In this document: one piece after another, positions 1-8,917 of the stretch
Position numbering within the stretch: position 1 is the first letter of the stretch
Layout of the letters: each line of letters begins with the position of its first letter
Assembly (NCBI GenBank): GCA_946481225.1
Contig: CAMLNJ010000004.1
Span: 1 to 20,541, forward strand
Length of the DNA: 20,541 bases
Direction: 5' to 3'
From: an uncultured Verrucomicrobiota bacterium
Lineage (GTDB): Bacteria > Verrucomicrobiota > Verrucomicrobiae > Opitutales > Opitutaceae
The notes under the pieces: model-generated
What the model was told of the DNA's origin: nothing
The model's database searches: none
Seen by the model: only the letters and a program-made list of their open reading frames with translations
Program-made: the position numbers and the translations under genes

Positions 1-32
1 TCGAGGGCAGGGAGGAAGTCGCGGTTTTTCAT
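1..32 (-). CDS. Start of an unidentified gene coupled to the sigma factor (partial)
   Basis: An ATG at 32-30 on the minus strand overlaps the TGA stop of the sigma factor gene (31-29) in an ATGA arrangement, the usual sign of translational coupling. Only ten residues are visible (MKNRDFLPAL) before the window edge. Genes in this position after an ECF sigma factor are very often anti-sigma factors or the regulated membrane partner, but nothing in these ten residues identifies the product. The functional idea is purely contextual. Confidence 0.5.
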   Translation of the reverse strand, partial: MKNRDFLPAL

Positions 33-649
33 CGTGCGGAGGCGCCGGCGGAGGAGGCGCGGGGGCCGAGGAGTTTTTTGAGGCGGCTTTTGGCGCGGAA
101 GACGCGCCAGGAGACGGTGGATTCGGCGCAGTCGAGGACGCGGGCGGCCTCGGCGTGCGAGAGGTTTTCGTAGTAGACGAGGGCGACGGCCTCGCGCTGT
201 TCGGGAGAGAGGAGGGCGAGCGCGTCGCGGACCGCGGCGTGGGCGGAGTCGGTGGCGGCGTGGTCGCGATAAGCGGACGTGGGATCGGGGAAGAGGAGGG
301 CGAGCTGGTTTTCGCGAGCCTCGCGGCGGGATCGGCTGCGGTGGAGGTCGCGGGCGAGGTTGGTGGCGATGGCGTAGAGCCAGTTTTTAAAGGAGGCGTC
401 GCGGCGGAAGGCGGAGAGGGCGCGCGCGGCGTGGACGAAGGTGTCCTGGGCGATGTCGTCGGCCGAACCGGGGCAGAGGGCGAGGCGGTAGGCGAAGGCG
501 TGGATGGCGGGGTAGTGGCGGTGGAAAAGCGCGGCGAAGGCGGCGGAGTTGCCGGCGCCGGCGAGGGGGAGGAGGCTGAGGTCGTCGAGGGCGTCGTAGG
601 AAGCGGTGTCCGCCGGAGACGAGGTGGGGAAGGGCTCGGGGGCGGACAT
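29..649 (-). CDS. ECF-type RNA polymerase sigma factor (sigma-70 family)
   Basis: A 206-residue protein of normal ECF sigma length, which would direct core RNA polymerase to a small set of promoters. Region 2 spans about residues 37-107: AAFAALFHRHYPAIHAFAYR, then the DDIAQDTF core-binding segment and the FKNWLYAIATNLARD segment that contacts the -10 element. Region 4 spans about 138-194: LSPEQREAVALVYYENLSHA, then the helix-turn-helix EAARVLDCAESTVSWRVFRA. The 30-residue N-terminal leader is acidic and low in complexity. The gene diverges from the giant RCC1 gene across about 220 bp, so it could control that gene, itself or both; no promoter motif proves this. Its stop overlaps the next start. 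The sigma family call is secure, the ECF subgroup is not. Confidence 0.93.
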   Translation of the reverse strand: MSAPEPFPTSSPADTASYDALDDLSLLPLAGAGNSAAFAALFHRHYPAIHAFAYRLALCPGSADDIAQDTFVHAARALSAFRRDASFKNWLYAIATNLARDLHRSRSRREARENQLALLFPDPTSAYRDHAATDSAHAAVRDALALLSPEQREAVALVYYENLSHAEAARVLDCAESTVSWRVFRAKSRLKKLLGPRASSAGASAR

Positions 650-869
650 GGCGGTGGTTTCGGAGGTGACGACGCCGTCGCGATAGTGATCCTTGGAGAA
701 AAACGCGGGAAATTTGAGCCGCGGATAAGCACAATCGGCAGGGCGTGTTGAATCGACGGCGAACGAAATGGTCGGGAAAAAGAAAATTATACCTTAATAG
801 GCCAAAGGATTACGCTGGGGCGGGCGTCTTAGATGAGTTTCCTGCTCACCGTATCCCCTCCTCGCCCTC
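650..869. other. Divergent intergenic region between the sigma factor and the giant gene
   Basis: About 220 bp separate the two start codons (292 bp if the giant gene starts at 942). The region should hold promoters for both genes. It includes an A/T-rich patch at about 777-800 (TTATACCTTAATA), unusual in this GC-rich window and a plausible melting region, but I could not pair it with a convincing -35 box on either strand. No inverted repeat or RNA gene was seen. Confidence 0.4.
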
Positions 870-3800
870 ATGTGCTCCCCTGGCCCCCGGTTTCTTTTCC
901 GAGTTGATTCTGCCGCCCGTGAAATCCGCGGGTGGTCACGGATGACGTTGGTGGCTTTGGCTTGGGTGGTCTTGATCGTTTCTTCGGCCCCGGCCGGGAT
1001 ACGGATTGCGGCGGGTTACGAGCACGGCTTGCTGATTCGCGAGGATGGCGCGGTCTGGGCGTTCGGAGCGAATTTCAGCGGCCAGCTTGGCAACCCCGAT
1101 GTAGTGCATTTTAGCGCGTTGCCCGTGCCGGTGCTGATCGATGCGGCGGCGGCGGTGGCGGCGGGTTATAACCGAAGTTTTTTCCTGAAAGCGGATGGCA
1201 CGGTCTGGCAGGCGGGGGAGAACGAATTCGAGCCCGTGCCCGTCATGAGCGGCGTCAAGGCGATCTCCGCCGGAGATCAACACGCGCTTTTCCTCAAGAC
1301 CGATGGCACGGTTTGGGCCTCCGGCATCAACAATAACGGACAATTGGGCGACGGGACGACGATCCCGCGTTGGGAGCCCGTGATGGTGATGTCGGGGGTG
1401 GCCGACATCTCGGCCGGTTACAGTCACAGTCTGTTCTTGAAAACCGATGGCACGGTCTGGGCATGCGGTGCGAACGCCAGCGGGCAGTTGGGGGACGGCA
1501 CGAACCAAACGAGGCTCCTGCCGGTGCAGGTCTGGAGCGAGGCTTCAGCAGTCTCCGCCGGAGGCAATTTCAGTCTGTTTCTAAAGACGGACGGTAGCGC
1601 CTGGGCGGCGGGCAGCGATAATTTTCAACCCATCGGAGTTGGCGCCGCTTCCATGCGACTGCTGCCTGTGCAGGTTTTGACCGGGGTCGCGTCGATTGCC
1701 GCCGGCGCCAGGCATGGGTTCTTCGTCAAAAGCGACGGCTCGCTTTGGGGAAGCGGCGACAATGATTCAGGTCAGCTGGGCTTGGGTGATCGGACGGATC
1801 GCCTCAACCCGGTGCGAATCAGGACCGGCGTCGCGGCCGCCGCCGGCGGCGACAAATTCAGTTTGTTTCTGGGAACGGACGGCTCGGTTTGGAGCTGCGG
1901 TTTTAATCAGAAGGGACAGTTGGGCGAAGGCACTTCCGACGATTCCACGCTTCCGGTCGTCATCAGCGCGCGGGTGCTTGAGCAGACCACGGGGTCGGTG
2001 ACGGGCGTCGGCGGCTCGGCTGAATTGACGGTCAACGCCCAAGGCGGCACCGCGCTCGTTTACCAGTGGTATCGCGGGGAATCGGGTGACATCTCCCATC
2101 CGGTTCCGGGCGCGACCTCGCCGGTTTATACGACCCCCGCGCTCGCCGCGGCGGCCCGGTATTGGGTGCGCGTGGCCAACACCTGGTCCGCTCAAGATGG
2201 AGCCACGATCGAGGTAGGCATCACCCTCGCGCCCACGCTTCTGAATCAATCTGTCGGAGCGCGCGTGGCTCGCGGCCAAGACGCATCGCTCGCCGTCGCC
2301 GCGAGCGGGAACGGTCTGGCATACCAATGGTATGCGGGCGTCCGGGGAGACCTCTCCCAACCGGTGGCGGGCGCGAACGGGCCGCAGCTTACGCTTACGG
2401 CGCCGAGCGCCTCCGGGTCGTATTGGGCGCGGGTGAGCAATTCGCACGGTCACGTGGATAGCGTGACCATGCCCGTGTTGGTTGGTGAAAACGCGGTGGC
2501 GTCCGGATATGGACACACGGTTTTTATCAAGGCGGACGGGAGCGCGTGGACGACGGGAGCGAATACCTATGGTCAGCTCGGCGACGGCTCCACCGATGAT
2601 CACGCGACACCCGTCGAGGTGCTTTCCGATGTGTTCATGGCGGCGACCGGCGACGGGTTTACGTTGTTTCTGAAAACGAACGGGACCGCGTGGGCCGTCG
2701 GGCTCAATGATCGCGGGCAATTCGGCGACGGCTCGCGGACGAATCGTCTCCAACCGGTCGAGGTTACGCGCGGGGTGCGGGCCGTGGCCGCCGGCCGGTC
2801 GCACACGCTTTTTCTCAAGATGGACAATTCGGTCTGGGCGGCGGGACGCAACGAAGGCCGGCTGGGCGACGGTGGCCGTCTGGAGCGTGCGACGGCGGTG
2901 CGTGTGCTCGGCGAGGTGGGCGCCGTGGCGGCGGGTGGTTCCCACAGTTTTTTCCTCAAGCTCGACGGCACGATGTGGGCCTCGGGCGAAAACAATTACG
3001 GTCAACTCGGTGACGGCCAGCGCGTGGCGCGCTTGAGCCCGGTGCCGATCCTCGCCGATGTGCGCTCGGTGGCGACGGCCGAAAACCACAGTCTCTTCGT
3101 GAAAAACGACGGCACGGCATGGGCTTGTGGAAACAACTCGAACGGCCAGTTGGGCATCCCCTATCAATACGGCGACAGGGACGTGCCGGTGCAGGTGATG
3201 AGCGATGTGAATGCGGTCGCGGCGGGCGGCGCGCCCCACAGTCTTTTCCTTAAAACCGACGGCACGGTTTGGGCGTGCGGGAACGATACCGGTGGGGCGC
3301 TCGGGGTGGGTTCATATGCCGACAAGAGCCTGCCGGTCGCGGTTCGGGGATCGGTCCGCGCCATGGCCGCCGGTTCGAGCTGTAGTTTTTTCCTCGACCA
3401 AGACGGATCGATTTGGGCCACCGGAGCGTCCGTCTACGGCCAGCTCGGTGACGGATGGTTCGAGGGTTATGCTTCCCGCCGCGTGCCCGCCTGCGTCCTT
3501 CCGGTCGTGCAGGCTCAGGATGTCGCGCTGTCCGTCGGTCACGGTGGCGTGGCGCGTCCGAATCTGGTGATCGCCGGGGTGAATCTCGCCTATCAGTGGT
3601 TTGAGGGGAAACACGGGGATGTCTCCCGCCCGGTGGCGGGCGCGAACGGGCGGTTTTTCACCAGTCCCGTCCTGACCGGATCCACGAGCTATTGGGTGCG
3701 CATCGACAACGGCTGGCACACCGTGGACAGCGCAACCATCGATGTTTCGCATCATCCCCGCCCTTCGATCGTCGAGCAAACCGTGCGCGCCCGGATCGGT

Positions 3801-6800
3801 TTTGGCCAAAGCGCCACGTTGACGGTCGTCGCGACGTCTCCGGCGGGCGACGCTCCGACTTATCAATGGTTCACGGGCGAAAGCGGGGACGTGTCCCAAC
3901 CCTTGGCCGGGGCCACGGCCGCGCAGCTCGTCACCGCGCCGCTGCACGCCTCGACGCGCGTCTGGGCCCGGGTCAGCAACAGCCAGGGGCACGTCGATGG
4001 CGAAACCATCCCGGTGTTCGTCGGCGAAACATCCCTCGCGGCGGGCGGTTCCCACACTCTATTGCTGAAAAGCGACGGCACGGTTTGGGCAACCGGGAGC
4101 AACTCCAGCGGTCGCCTGGGCGATGGCACGATCTCGGATCGCTCCAGCCCCGTGTTCATCCTGGGCGACGTGCAAGCCATCGCGGCGGGCTCGACGCACA
4201 GTCTCTTCCTGAAGAACGATGGCACCGCCTGGGCGGTCGGCTCCGCCACCGTCGGCCGGCTGGGTGACGGCGGCGGCTCCTCATACCAGCTCGTCCCGGT
4301 CCAGGTTTTGAGCGACGTTCGATCCATCGCCGCCGGCGACACCCACAGCCTTTTTCTCACCAACGACGGCACCGCCTGGGGAGCCGGCGACCTGCGCGAC
4401 GGCCAGCTCGGGCTCGATTCATCTGCGGAGCCGGAGACGTTCGCCTTGCTCACGCCGACCCCCATCCTGCGCGGGGTCCGCGCCATCGCGGCAGGCACAT
4501 CGCACAGTCTTTTTTTGCGCACCGACGGAACGGTCTGGGCCTGCGGCGGAAATTACTACGGCCAAGTCGGCGGGGTTGGTCCGCAACGCACGATGCCGGC
4601 GCCCGTTCTGGGCGGTGTTCGCGCCATCGCGGCGGGGAGCACCCACAGCTTGTTTCTCAAGGAAGACGGGACCGTCTTCGCCTGCGGACGAAACGAGTCG
4701 GGCCAGTTGGGTAACGGCACCAACATCGACCAGCCGGTGCCCGCGCGGGTGCCCGCGTTGACCGGAATCGGCGCCATCGCGGCCGGTTATGATCACAGTC
4801 TCTTTCTCCGGGCCGACGGCACCCTCCTGGCCAGCGGCGCCAACGCCAAAGGCCAGCTCGGCGATGGCACCACCTCGGGGCGAAACCTCCCCCTGCCGGT
4901 GCCGGGGTTGGGCGAGGTTCGTGCGATCACGGCGGGCTACCGATTCAGCCTGGCGTGTCGGAGCGACGGCAGCGTCTGGAGCTTTGGCGCCAACACCTAC
5001 GGCCAGCTCGGGGACGGGTCGACCGGCGACCGGCGCGTGCCGACGCAAATTTCCGTTTCCATCGCGAGCCAGCCCACCCTAGTCACGGGTGCGCACGAGG
5101 AAGACATTCTCTTGTCGGTCGAAACCGTCGGCCCGGGCAGGACCTTCCAATGGTATGCCGGCCAAAGCGGGGACGTGTCCGCGCCGATCAGCGGCGCCAC
5201 CCAGCGCTTCCTCCTCGTGCCAGCCCCCGCGGACGACGCGCCCTTCTGGCTGCGCGTGAGCAACGGCTGGAGCAGTGCCGACAGCGCCACCATCACGGCC
5301 GATTCCACATCCCGGCCGAGCATCGTCACGCAGACCGTCGGCGATGTCGCTACGGTGTCCGGCGCGGCCACGTTGCGCGTTCAAGCCGTCGGCCCCGGCC
5401 TCTCCTACCAGTGGTATCTCGGCCAGCCGGGCGACACCCTCGAGCCGGTGGCGGGCGCCGACGCCCCCGAGTTGGTTGTTACGGCCCCCGCCGCCTCGCG
5501 CACCTACTGGGTGCGCGTCTCGAATGTCCACGGGCACACCGACAGCCTGCCCGTGCGGGTCTGCGTCGGCGAGGTCGTGCTGGCGGCTGGCGGAGACCGG
5601 AGCTTCGTTTTGCTTCCCGACGGCGCGGCTTGGGCATGGGGCGACAACACCTACGGTCAGTTAGGCGACGGTTCGACGACCTCGCGCGTCTTCCCCGTGC
5701 CGGTGTTGTCCGATGTCGTGGCGATCGCGGCGGGTCCGCACCACACCCTGTTCTTGAAAAACGACGGAACCGCTTGGGCCTGCGGGCGCAATACAGACGG
5801 TCGGCTCGGTGACGGCACCACGACGGCGCGCCCACTCCCGGTGCAAGTGTTGTCCGATGTTCGTGCTCTTGCGGCCGGCGCCACCCACAGTCTTTTTCTC
5901 AAACACAATGGCACGGTCTGGGCCTGCGGAAGCAACTCCTCCGGCCAACTGGGCGACGGCACCAACACGGGCCGGCTCATTCCGGTGCAGGCCGCCGGCG
6001 ACGGCGTCGCCATCGCCGCCGGAGGCTCGCACAGTTTGGTGTTGAAAAACGACGGCACGGCCTGGAGCACCGGCGCCAACTCGTCTGGTCAGCTCGGTGT
6101 CGGCACCACTTCCGCGTCCGCTGCGTTCGTCCCAGTGATGTCGCGGGTCGTGGCGTTGGTCGCGGGCGAATATCACAGCCTCTTGCTTCGGTCGGGTGGT
6201 GAGGCCTGGGGCTTCGGTCGCAATTCCGCCGGCGAGCTCGGCGATGGCTCGCGCACATCGCGTTCAAGCCCCGCCTTCGTGGTAGGCGGGGTGCGGGCCC
6301 TCGCCGCCGGCGCGAGTCACAGCGCGTTTCTCCAGATCGATGACACCCTGCGAATGTCCGGTGCCAATGCCTCAGGCCAGCTCGGTGATGGCACGAACGT
6401 CATCCGGGACACGCCGTCACCGGTGATGGACGGGGTCGCCACCATCGCGCTCGGCACCAACCATTCCTTGGCGCGAAAGGGCGATGGGGCCATCTATGCT
6501 TTCGGGGCCAACGCGCTTCGCCAGCTCGGCGCTGGCGCATCCGCGGCTTCTCTCTCTTTGCCGACGCGCATCGACGCGCATATCGTCGAGCAAAGCGCCT
6601 CGGCCCTGGCGCTGACCGGCGTCGGCGTGCACCTCGGAGTGGTCGCCGGCCCGGCTCTGGTCAACTACCAGTGGTTCGAAGGCGTCTCGGGCGACACGAC
6701 CCGGCCGGTCGTCGGCGCCACCCAAGCTCGTTTCACCACGCCGGTGTTGACCGCGGCGACGGCCTATTGGGTGCGAGTAGACAGTGGTTGGTCCGTGCGT

Positions 6801-8786
6801 AACAGCGCCACAATCCCCGTGGAGTTCTCCGGCCGGCCCAATTTGATCGCACAGTCTCCGGGCGCCCGCGTGATCACAGGCCAGAGCGTGACGCTCACCG
6901 TGCAGGCCCTCGGCGAGGACCTTTCGTTCGCGTGGTATGAGGGCGAGGCCGGAGACCTCTCGCGGCCGGTGCCGGGCGCGTCTGCCTCCTCTTTCGCTCC
7001 GCCGTCGACCGCGTCCGACACCGCTTACTGGGTGCGAATTTCGAATGCCCACGGCCATGCCGACAGCCGCACCATTCCGCTCGAGGTGAACCATCCTGTC
7101 GTCGCCTCGGCCGGCGCCAGCCACAGCCTTTTTCTCAAGGCCGACGGCACCGTCTGGGCGACCGGGAGCAATATCTACGGACAACAGACCGGCATTCCGC
7201 CGATTACCCGCGCCACGCCGGCTCAGATAATGAGCGAGGTTTATGCGATCTCAGCGGGTGACAATTACAGTCTGTTCCTCCGCACCGACGGCACCGTCTG
7301 GGCCTGCGGCTACAATGCCGACGGCCAGCTCGGAGACGGCACCACCACCCACCGCGCCGTGCCGGTGCAGGTGTTGTCCAACGCCCGCGCCATCGCCGCC
7401 GGGCCCAGCCATAGTTTGTTTCTTAAAAACGACGGCACCGCCTGGGCTTCGGGTTCCAATGCGAACGGCGAACTTGGCGACGGCACCACCACGCGTCGCC
7501 TCACGCCGGTTTTTGCGCTGGATCGGGTCGTTGCGATCGCCACCGGCGGCGTGCGCGCCTTTTCGGTGCCGGGCGTGCCGTTGAACGGCGGCGGCCACAG
7601 CCTGTTCCTCCGTGATGACGCCCAAGCCTGGGCCTGCGGCGCCAATACCTTCGGCCAGCTGGGCGACGGCACCACGACGGCGCGGGTTTTGCCCGTGCCG
7701 GTTCTTGCCGGCGTCAAGGCCATCGCCGCCGCCTACAGCCCCGACCTCAGTTTGTCGGCGGCATCGGCGCACAGTCTCTTCCTTAAGACCGACGGGACAG
7801 CTTGGGGCTCCGGCAAAAACCTGAATGGTCAACTCGGGCTGTCGGGAGGCGGGAGCCAGCTTTCCCCGATCCTGATTCTGGACGAGGTCGAGGCCATCCA
7901 CGCCGGCTCGCACCACAGCTTTTTCGTCCGGACGGGCGGCGATGCCTGGGCCTGTGGACGAGACCAGAGCGGTCAGCTTGGCCTGGGTGCCACGAGCGGC
8001 CGCCGCGAACTTGGTCTCGTGAGAACCAACGTCGCCTCGCTGGCCACGGGGGTCGGCCACACATTTTTCGTTTCGCCCGAGGCCTCGTTGTTCGCCGTGG
8101 GCTCGAATAGCTCGGGGCTGCTGGGCGACGGCACCGTGATCAACCGCCTGGCGCCGACGCCGTTGAATCCGGTGATCGTCACGCCGCCCGCCCGCCAGGC
8201 CGGGTCGGTGTTCTCCGAGCTCGTCGCCTCGCCCGCCGAGACGCTTTCCTACCAATGGTATCTCGGGGCTTCGGGCGATGTTTCCCGGCCGCTCGCCGAC
8301 ATCGCCGGTCCGCGCGCCTGGTTACGGGCCGATTTTGGGCCGACTTCGTATTGGGTGCGGGTGTCCAACTGGCTCGGGCACGTCGACAGCGCCACGGTCG
8401 TGGCCCTGCCCGCTTATGATCTCTGGGCTCATCGATTCACACTCGCCGGTGCGGATCCCTCGCCCGAAGCGGACGCGGACAGAGACGGTTTGCCTAACTT
8501 GCTCGAATACGCACTTGGCAGCGATCCCTTGGTCGCGCAAGGCACCGGTTCGCCCGTGTCCGAGGTGGGATTGATCGAAGGGGAAGCCCGGCTGGGCCTC
8601 ACCTTTACGCGTATCGCCGACCCGAGCTTGATCTACGAGGTAAGGGCGTCCGGCGACCTCGCTGCATGGCAAACGATCTGGGGTAGCATGGGCGACGACA
8701 ACGCGGCCGGTCCCGTGACTGTGCATGATTCCGTCGCTCTCGCCGCGGCGCCGCGGCGATTCCTGCTCCTTCGGGTCACGCGTTGA
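870..8786 (+). CDS. Giant secreted RCC1 / Ig-like repeat protein with five predicted seven-bladed propellers
   Basis: A 2638-residue protein, probably exported: a hydrophobic stretch (TLVALAWVVLIVSS, residues 26-39) is followed by an APA cleavage site near residue 42. An ATG at 942 gives a shorter signal peptide but loses the basic n-region, so I kept the ATG at 870; the two are hard to separate. RCC1 blades (consensus HSLFLKTDGTVWACG then GQLGDGT) form five blocks of exactly seven at about residues 45-365, 540-878, 1054-1393, 1569-1900 and 2076-2430. Ig-like pairs (YQWY-G-GD, then YWVRVSN) sit at about 369-539, 880-1053, 1397-1568 and 1903-2075, with one single at 2433-2514. The tail has a DADRDG calcium-type loop near 2535 and a final domain with YEVRASGDLAAWQTI. 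RCC1 blades fold as seven-bladed beta-propellers, so a string of five propellers is inferred. The role is unknown; surface adhesion or ligand binding is a guess. No membrane anchor or PEP-CTERM tail is visible. Confidence 0.93.
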   Translation: MCSPGPRFLFRVDSAAREIRGWSRMTLVALAWVVLIVSSAPAGIRIAAGYEHGLLIREDGAVWAFGANFSGQLGNPDVVHFSALPVPVLIDAAAAVAAGYNRSFFLKADGTVWQAGENEFEPVPVMSGVKAISAGDQHALFLKTDGTVWASGINNNGQLGDGTTIPRWEPVMVMSGVADISAGYSHSLFLKTDGTVWACGANASGQLGDGTNQTRLLPVQVWSEASAVSAGGNFSLFLKTDGSAWAAGSDNFQPIGVGAASMRLLPVQVLTGVASIAAGARHGFFVKSDGSLWGSGDNDSGQLGLGDRTDRLNPVRIRTGVAAAAGGDKFSLFLGTDGSVWSCGFNQKGQLGEGTSDDSTLPVVISARVLEQTTGSVTGVGGSAELTVNAQGGTALVYQWYRGESGDISHPVPGATSPVYTTPALAAAARYWVRVANTWSAQDGATIEVGITLAPTLLNQSVGARVARGQDASLAVAASGNGLAYQWYAGVRGDLSQPVAGANGPQLTLTAPSASGSYWARVSNSHGHVDSVTMPVLVGENAVASGYGHTVFIKADGSAWTTGANTYGQLGDGSTDDHATPVEVLSDVFMAATGDGFTLFLKTNGTAWAVGLNDRGQFGDGSRTNRLQPVEVTRGVRAVAAGRSHTLFLKMDNSVWAAGRNEGRLGDGGRLERATAVRVLGEVGAVAAGGSHSFFLKLDGTMWASGENNYGQLGDGQRVARLSPVPILADVRSVATAENHSLFVKNDGTAWACGNNSNGQLGIPYQYGDRDVPVQVMSDVNAVAAGGAPHSLFLKTDGTVWACGNDTGGALGVGSYADKSLPVAVRGSVRAMAAGSSCSFFLDQDGSIWATGASVYGQLGDGWFEGYASRRVPACVLPVVQAQDVALSVGHGGVARPNLVIAGVNLAYQWFEGKHGDVSRPVAGANGRFFTSPVLTGSTSYWVRIDNGWHTVDSATIDVSHHPRPSIVEQTVRARIGFGQSATLTVVATSPAGDAPTYQWFTGESGDVSQPLAGATAAQLVTAPLHASTRVWARVSNSQGHVDGETIPVFVGETSLAAGGSHTLLLKSDGTVWATGSNSSGRLGDGTISDRSSPVFILGDVQAIAAGSTHSLFLKNDGTAWAVGSATVGRLGDGGGSSYQLVPVQVLSDVRSIAAGDTHSLFLTNDGTAWGAGDLRDGQLGLDSSAEPETFALLTPTPILRGVRAIAAGTSHSLFLRTDGTVWACGGNYYGQVGGVGPQRTMPAPVLGGVRAIAAGSTHSLFLKEDGTVFACGRNESGQLGNGTNIDQPVPARVPALTGIGAIAAGYDHSLFLRADGTLLASGANAKGQLGDGTTSGRNLPLPVPGLGEVRAITAGYRFSLACRSDGSVWSFGANTYGQLGDGSTGDRRVPTQISVSIASQPTLVTGAHEEDILLSVETVGPGRTFQWYAGQSGDVSAPISGATQRFLLVPAPADDAPFWLRVSNGWSSADSATITADSTSRPSIVTQTVGDVATVSGAATLRVQAVGPGLSYQWYLGQPGDTLEPVAGADAPELVVTAPAASRTYWVRVSNVHGHTDSLPVRVCVGEVVLAAGGDRSFVLLPDGAAWAWGDNTYGQLGDGSTTSRVFPVPVLSDVVAIAAGPHHTLFLKNDGTAWACGRNTDGRLGDGTTTARPLPVQVLSDVRALAAGATHSLFLKHNGTVWACGSNSSGQLGDGTNTGRLIPVQAAGDGVAIAAGGSHSLVLKNDGTAWSTGANSSGQLGVGTTSASAAFVPVMSRVVALVAGEYHSLLLRSGGEAWGFGRNSAGELGDGSRTSRSSPAFVVGGVRALAAGASHSAFLQIDDTLRMSGANASGQLGDGTNVIRDTPSPVMDGVATIALGTNHSLARKGDGAIYAFGANALRQLGAGASAASLSLPTRIDAHIVEQSASALALTGVGVHLGVVAGPALVNYQWFEGVSGDTTRPVVGATQARFTTPVLTAATAYWVRVDSGWSVRNSATIPVEFSGRPNLIAQSPGARVITGQSVTLTVQALGEDLSFAWYEGEAGDLSRPVPGASASSFAPPSTASDTAYWVRISNAHGHADSRTIPLEVNHPVVASAGASHSLFLKADGTVWATGSNIYGQQTGIPPITRATPAQIMSEVYAISAGDNYSLFLRTDGTVWACGYNADGQLGDGTTTHRAVPVQVLSNARAIAAGPSHSLFLKNDGTAWASGSNANGELGDGTTTRRLTPVFALDRVVAIATGGVRAFSVPGVPLNGGGHSLFLRDDAQAWACGANTFGQLGDGTTTARVLPVPVLAGVKAIAAAYSPDLSLSAASAHSLFLKTDGTAWGSGKNLNGQLGLSGGGSQLSPILILDEVEAIHAGSHHSFFVRTGGDAWACGRDQSGQLGLGATSGRRELGLVRTNVASLATGVGHTFFVSPEASLFAVGSNSSGLLGDGTVINRLAPTPLNPVIVTPPARQAGSVFSELVASPAETLSYQWYLGASGDVSRPLADIAGPRAWLRADFGPTSYWVRVSNWLGHVDSATVVALPAYDLWAHRFTLAGADPSPEADADRDGLPNLLEYALGSDPLVAQGTGSPVSEVGLIEGEARLGLTFTRIADPSLIYEVRASGDLAAWQTIWGSMGDDNAAGPVTVHDSVALAAAPRRFLLLRVTR
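1004..8410 (+). repeat. Five-fold internal super-repeat of about 1.5 kb (7 RCC1 blades + Ig-like domains)
   Basis: Inside the giant gene the start of each Ig-like section recurs at about 1975, 3508, 5059, 6576 and 8165, a period of roughly 1.52-1.59 kb (about 506-530 residues). Each unit is seven RCC1 blades of about 45-55 residues followed by two Ig-like domains, except the last, which has one. The two Ig types alternate: type A ends with a W-containing motif (GWHTVDSAT, GWSSADSAT), type B with GHVDS or a close variant. Blade positions come from reading the HSLFLKxDG and GQLGDG motifs, so boundaries are good to a few residues only. Confidence 0.85.
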
Positions 8787-8838
8787 ACGATGCGCCCGTG
8801 TCCCCGGGCCAACAAGGGGCCGAGTGGTTTGGCAAGAC

Positions 8839-8876
8839 GCGCCCGACCGGATTCGTAGCCCAGCATCTACGGGCGC
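8839..8876. terminator. Candidate hairpin between convergent genes
   Basis: Downstream of the giant gene (stop at 8784-8786) an outer arm GCGCCC (8839-8844) can pair with GGGCGC (8871-8876), and an inner arm CGTAG (8854-8858) with CTACG (8867-8871). The arms share position 8871, so they do not all form at once. There is no T-tract. The location between a plus-strand gene and minus-strand genes suits a bidirectional terminator, but the structure is weak evidence. Confidence 0.25.
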
Positions 8877-8917
8877 CGGTGGGCGGGTGCGGTTCCGCTG
8901 CTATGGTCCCAAAAGGG

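Noticed and set aside
1767..3239. A 490-codon minus-strand frame inside the giant gene, with others like it along the gene
   Set aside because: It mirrors the RCC1 repeat, so its own apparent repeats (GRHGAH, PDRAV) are a by-product of the sense repeats. It has no recognisable domain.
1004..8410. Regularly spaced short DNA repeats resembling a CRISPR or tandem DNA array
   Set aside because: The repeats keep reading frame and vary at silent sites, so they are protein repeats (RCC1 and Ig-like), not DNA repeats with spacers.
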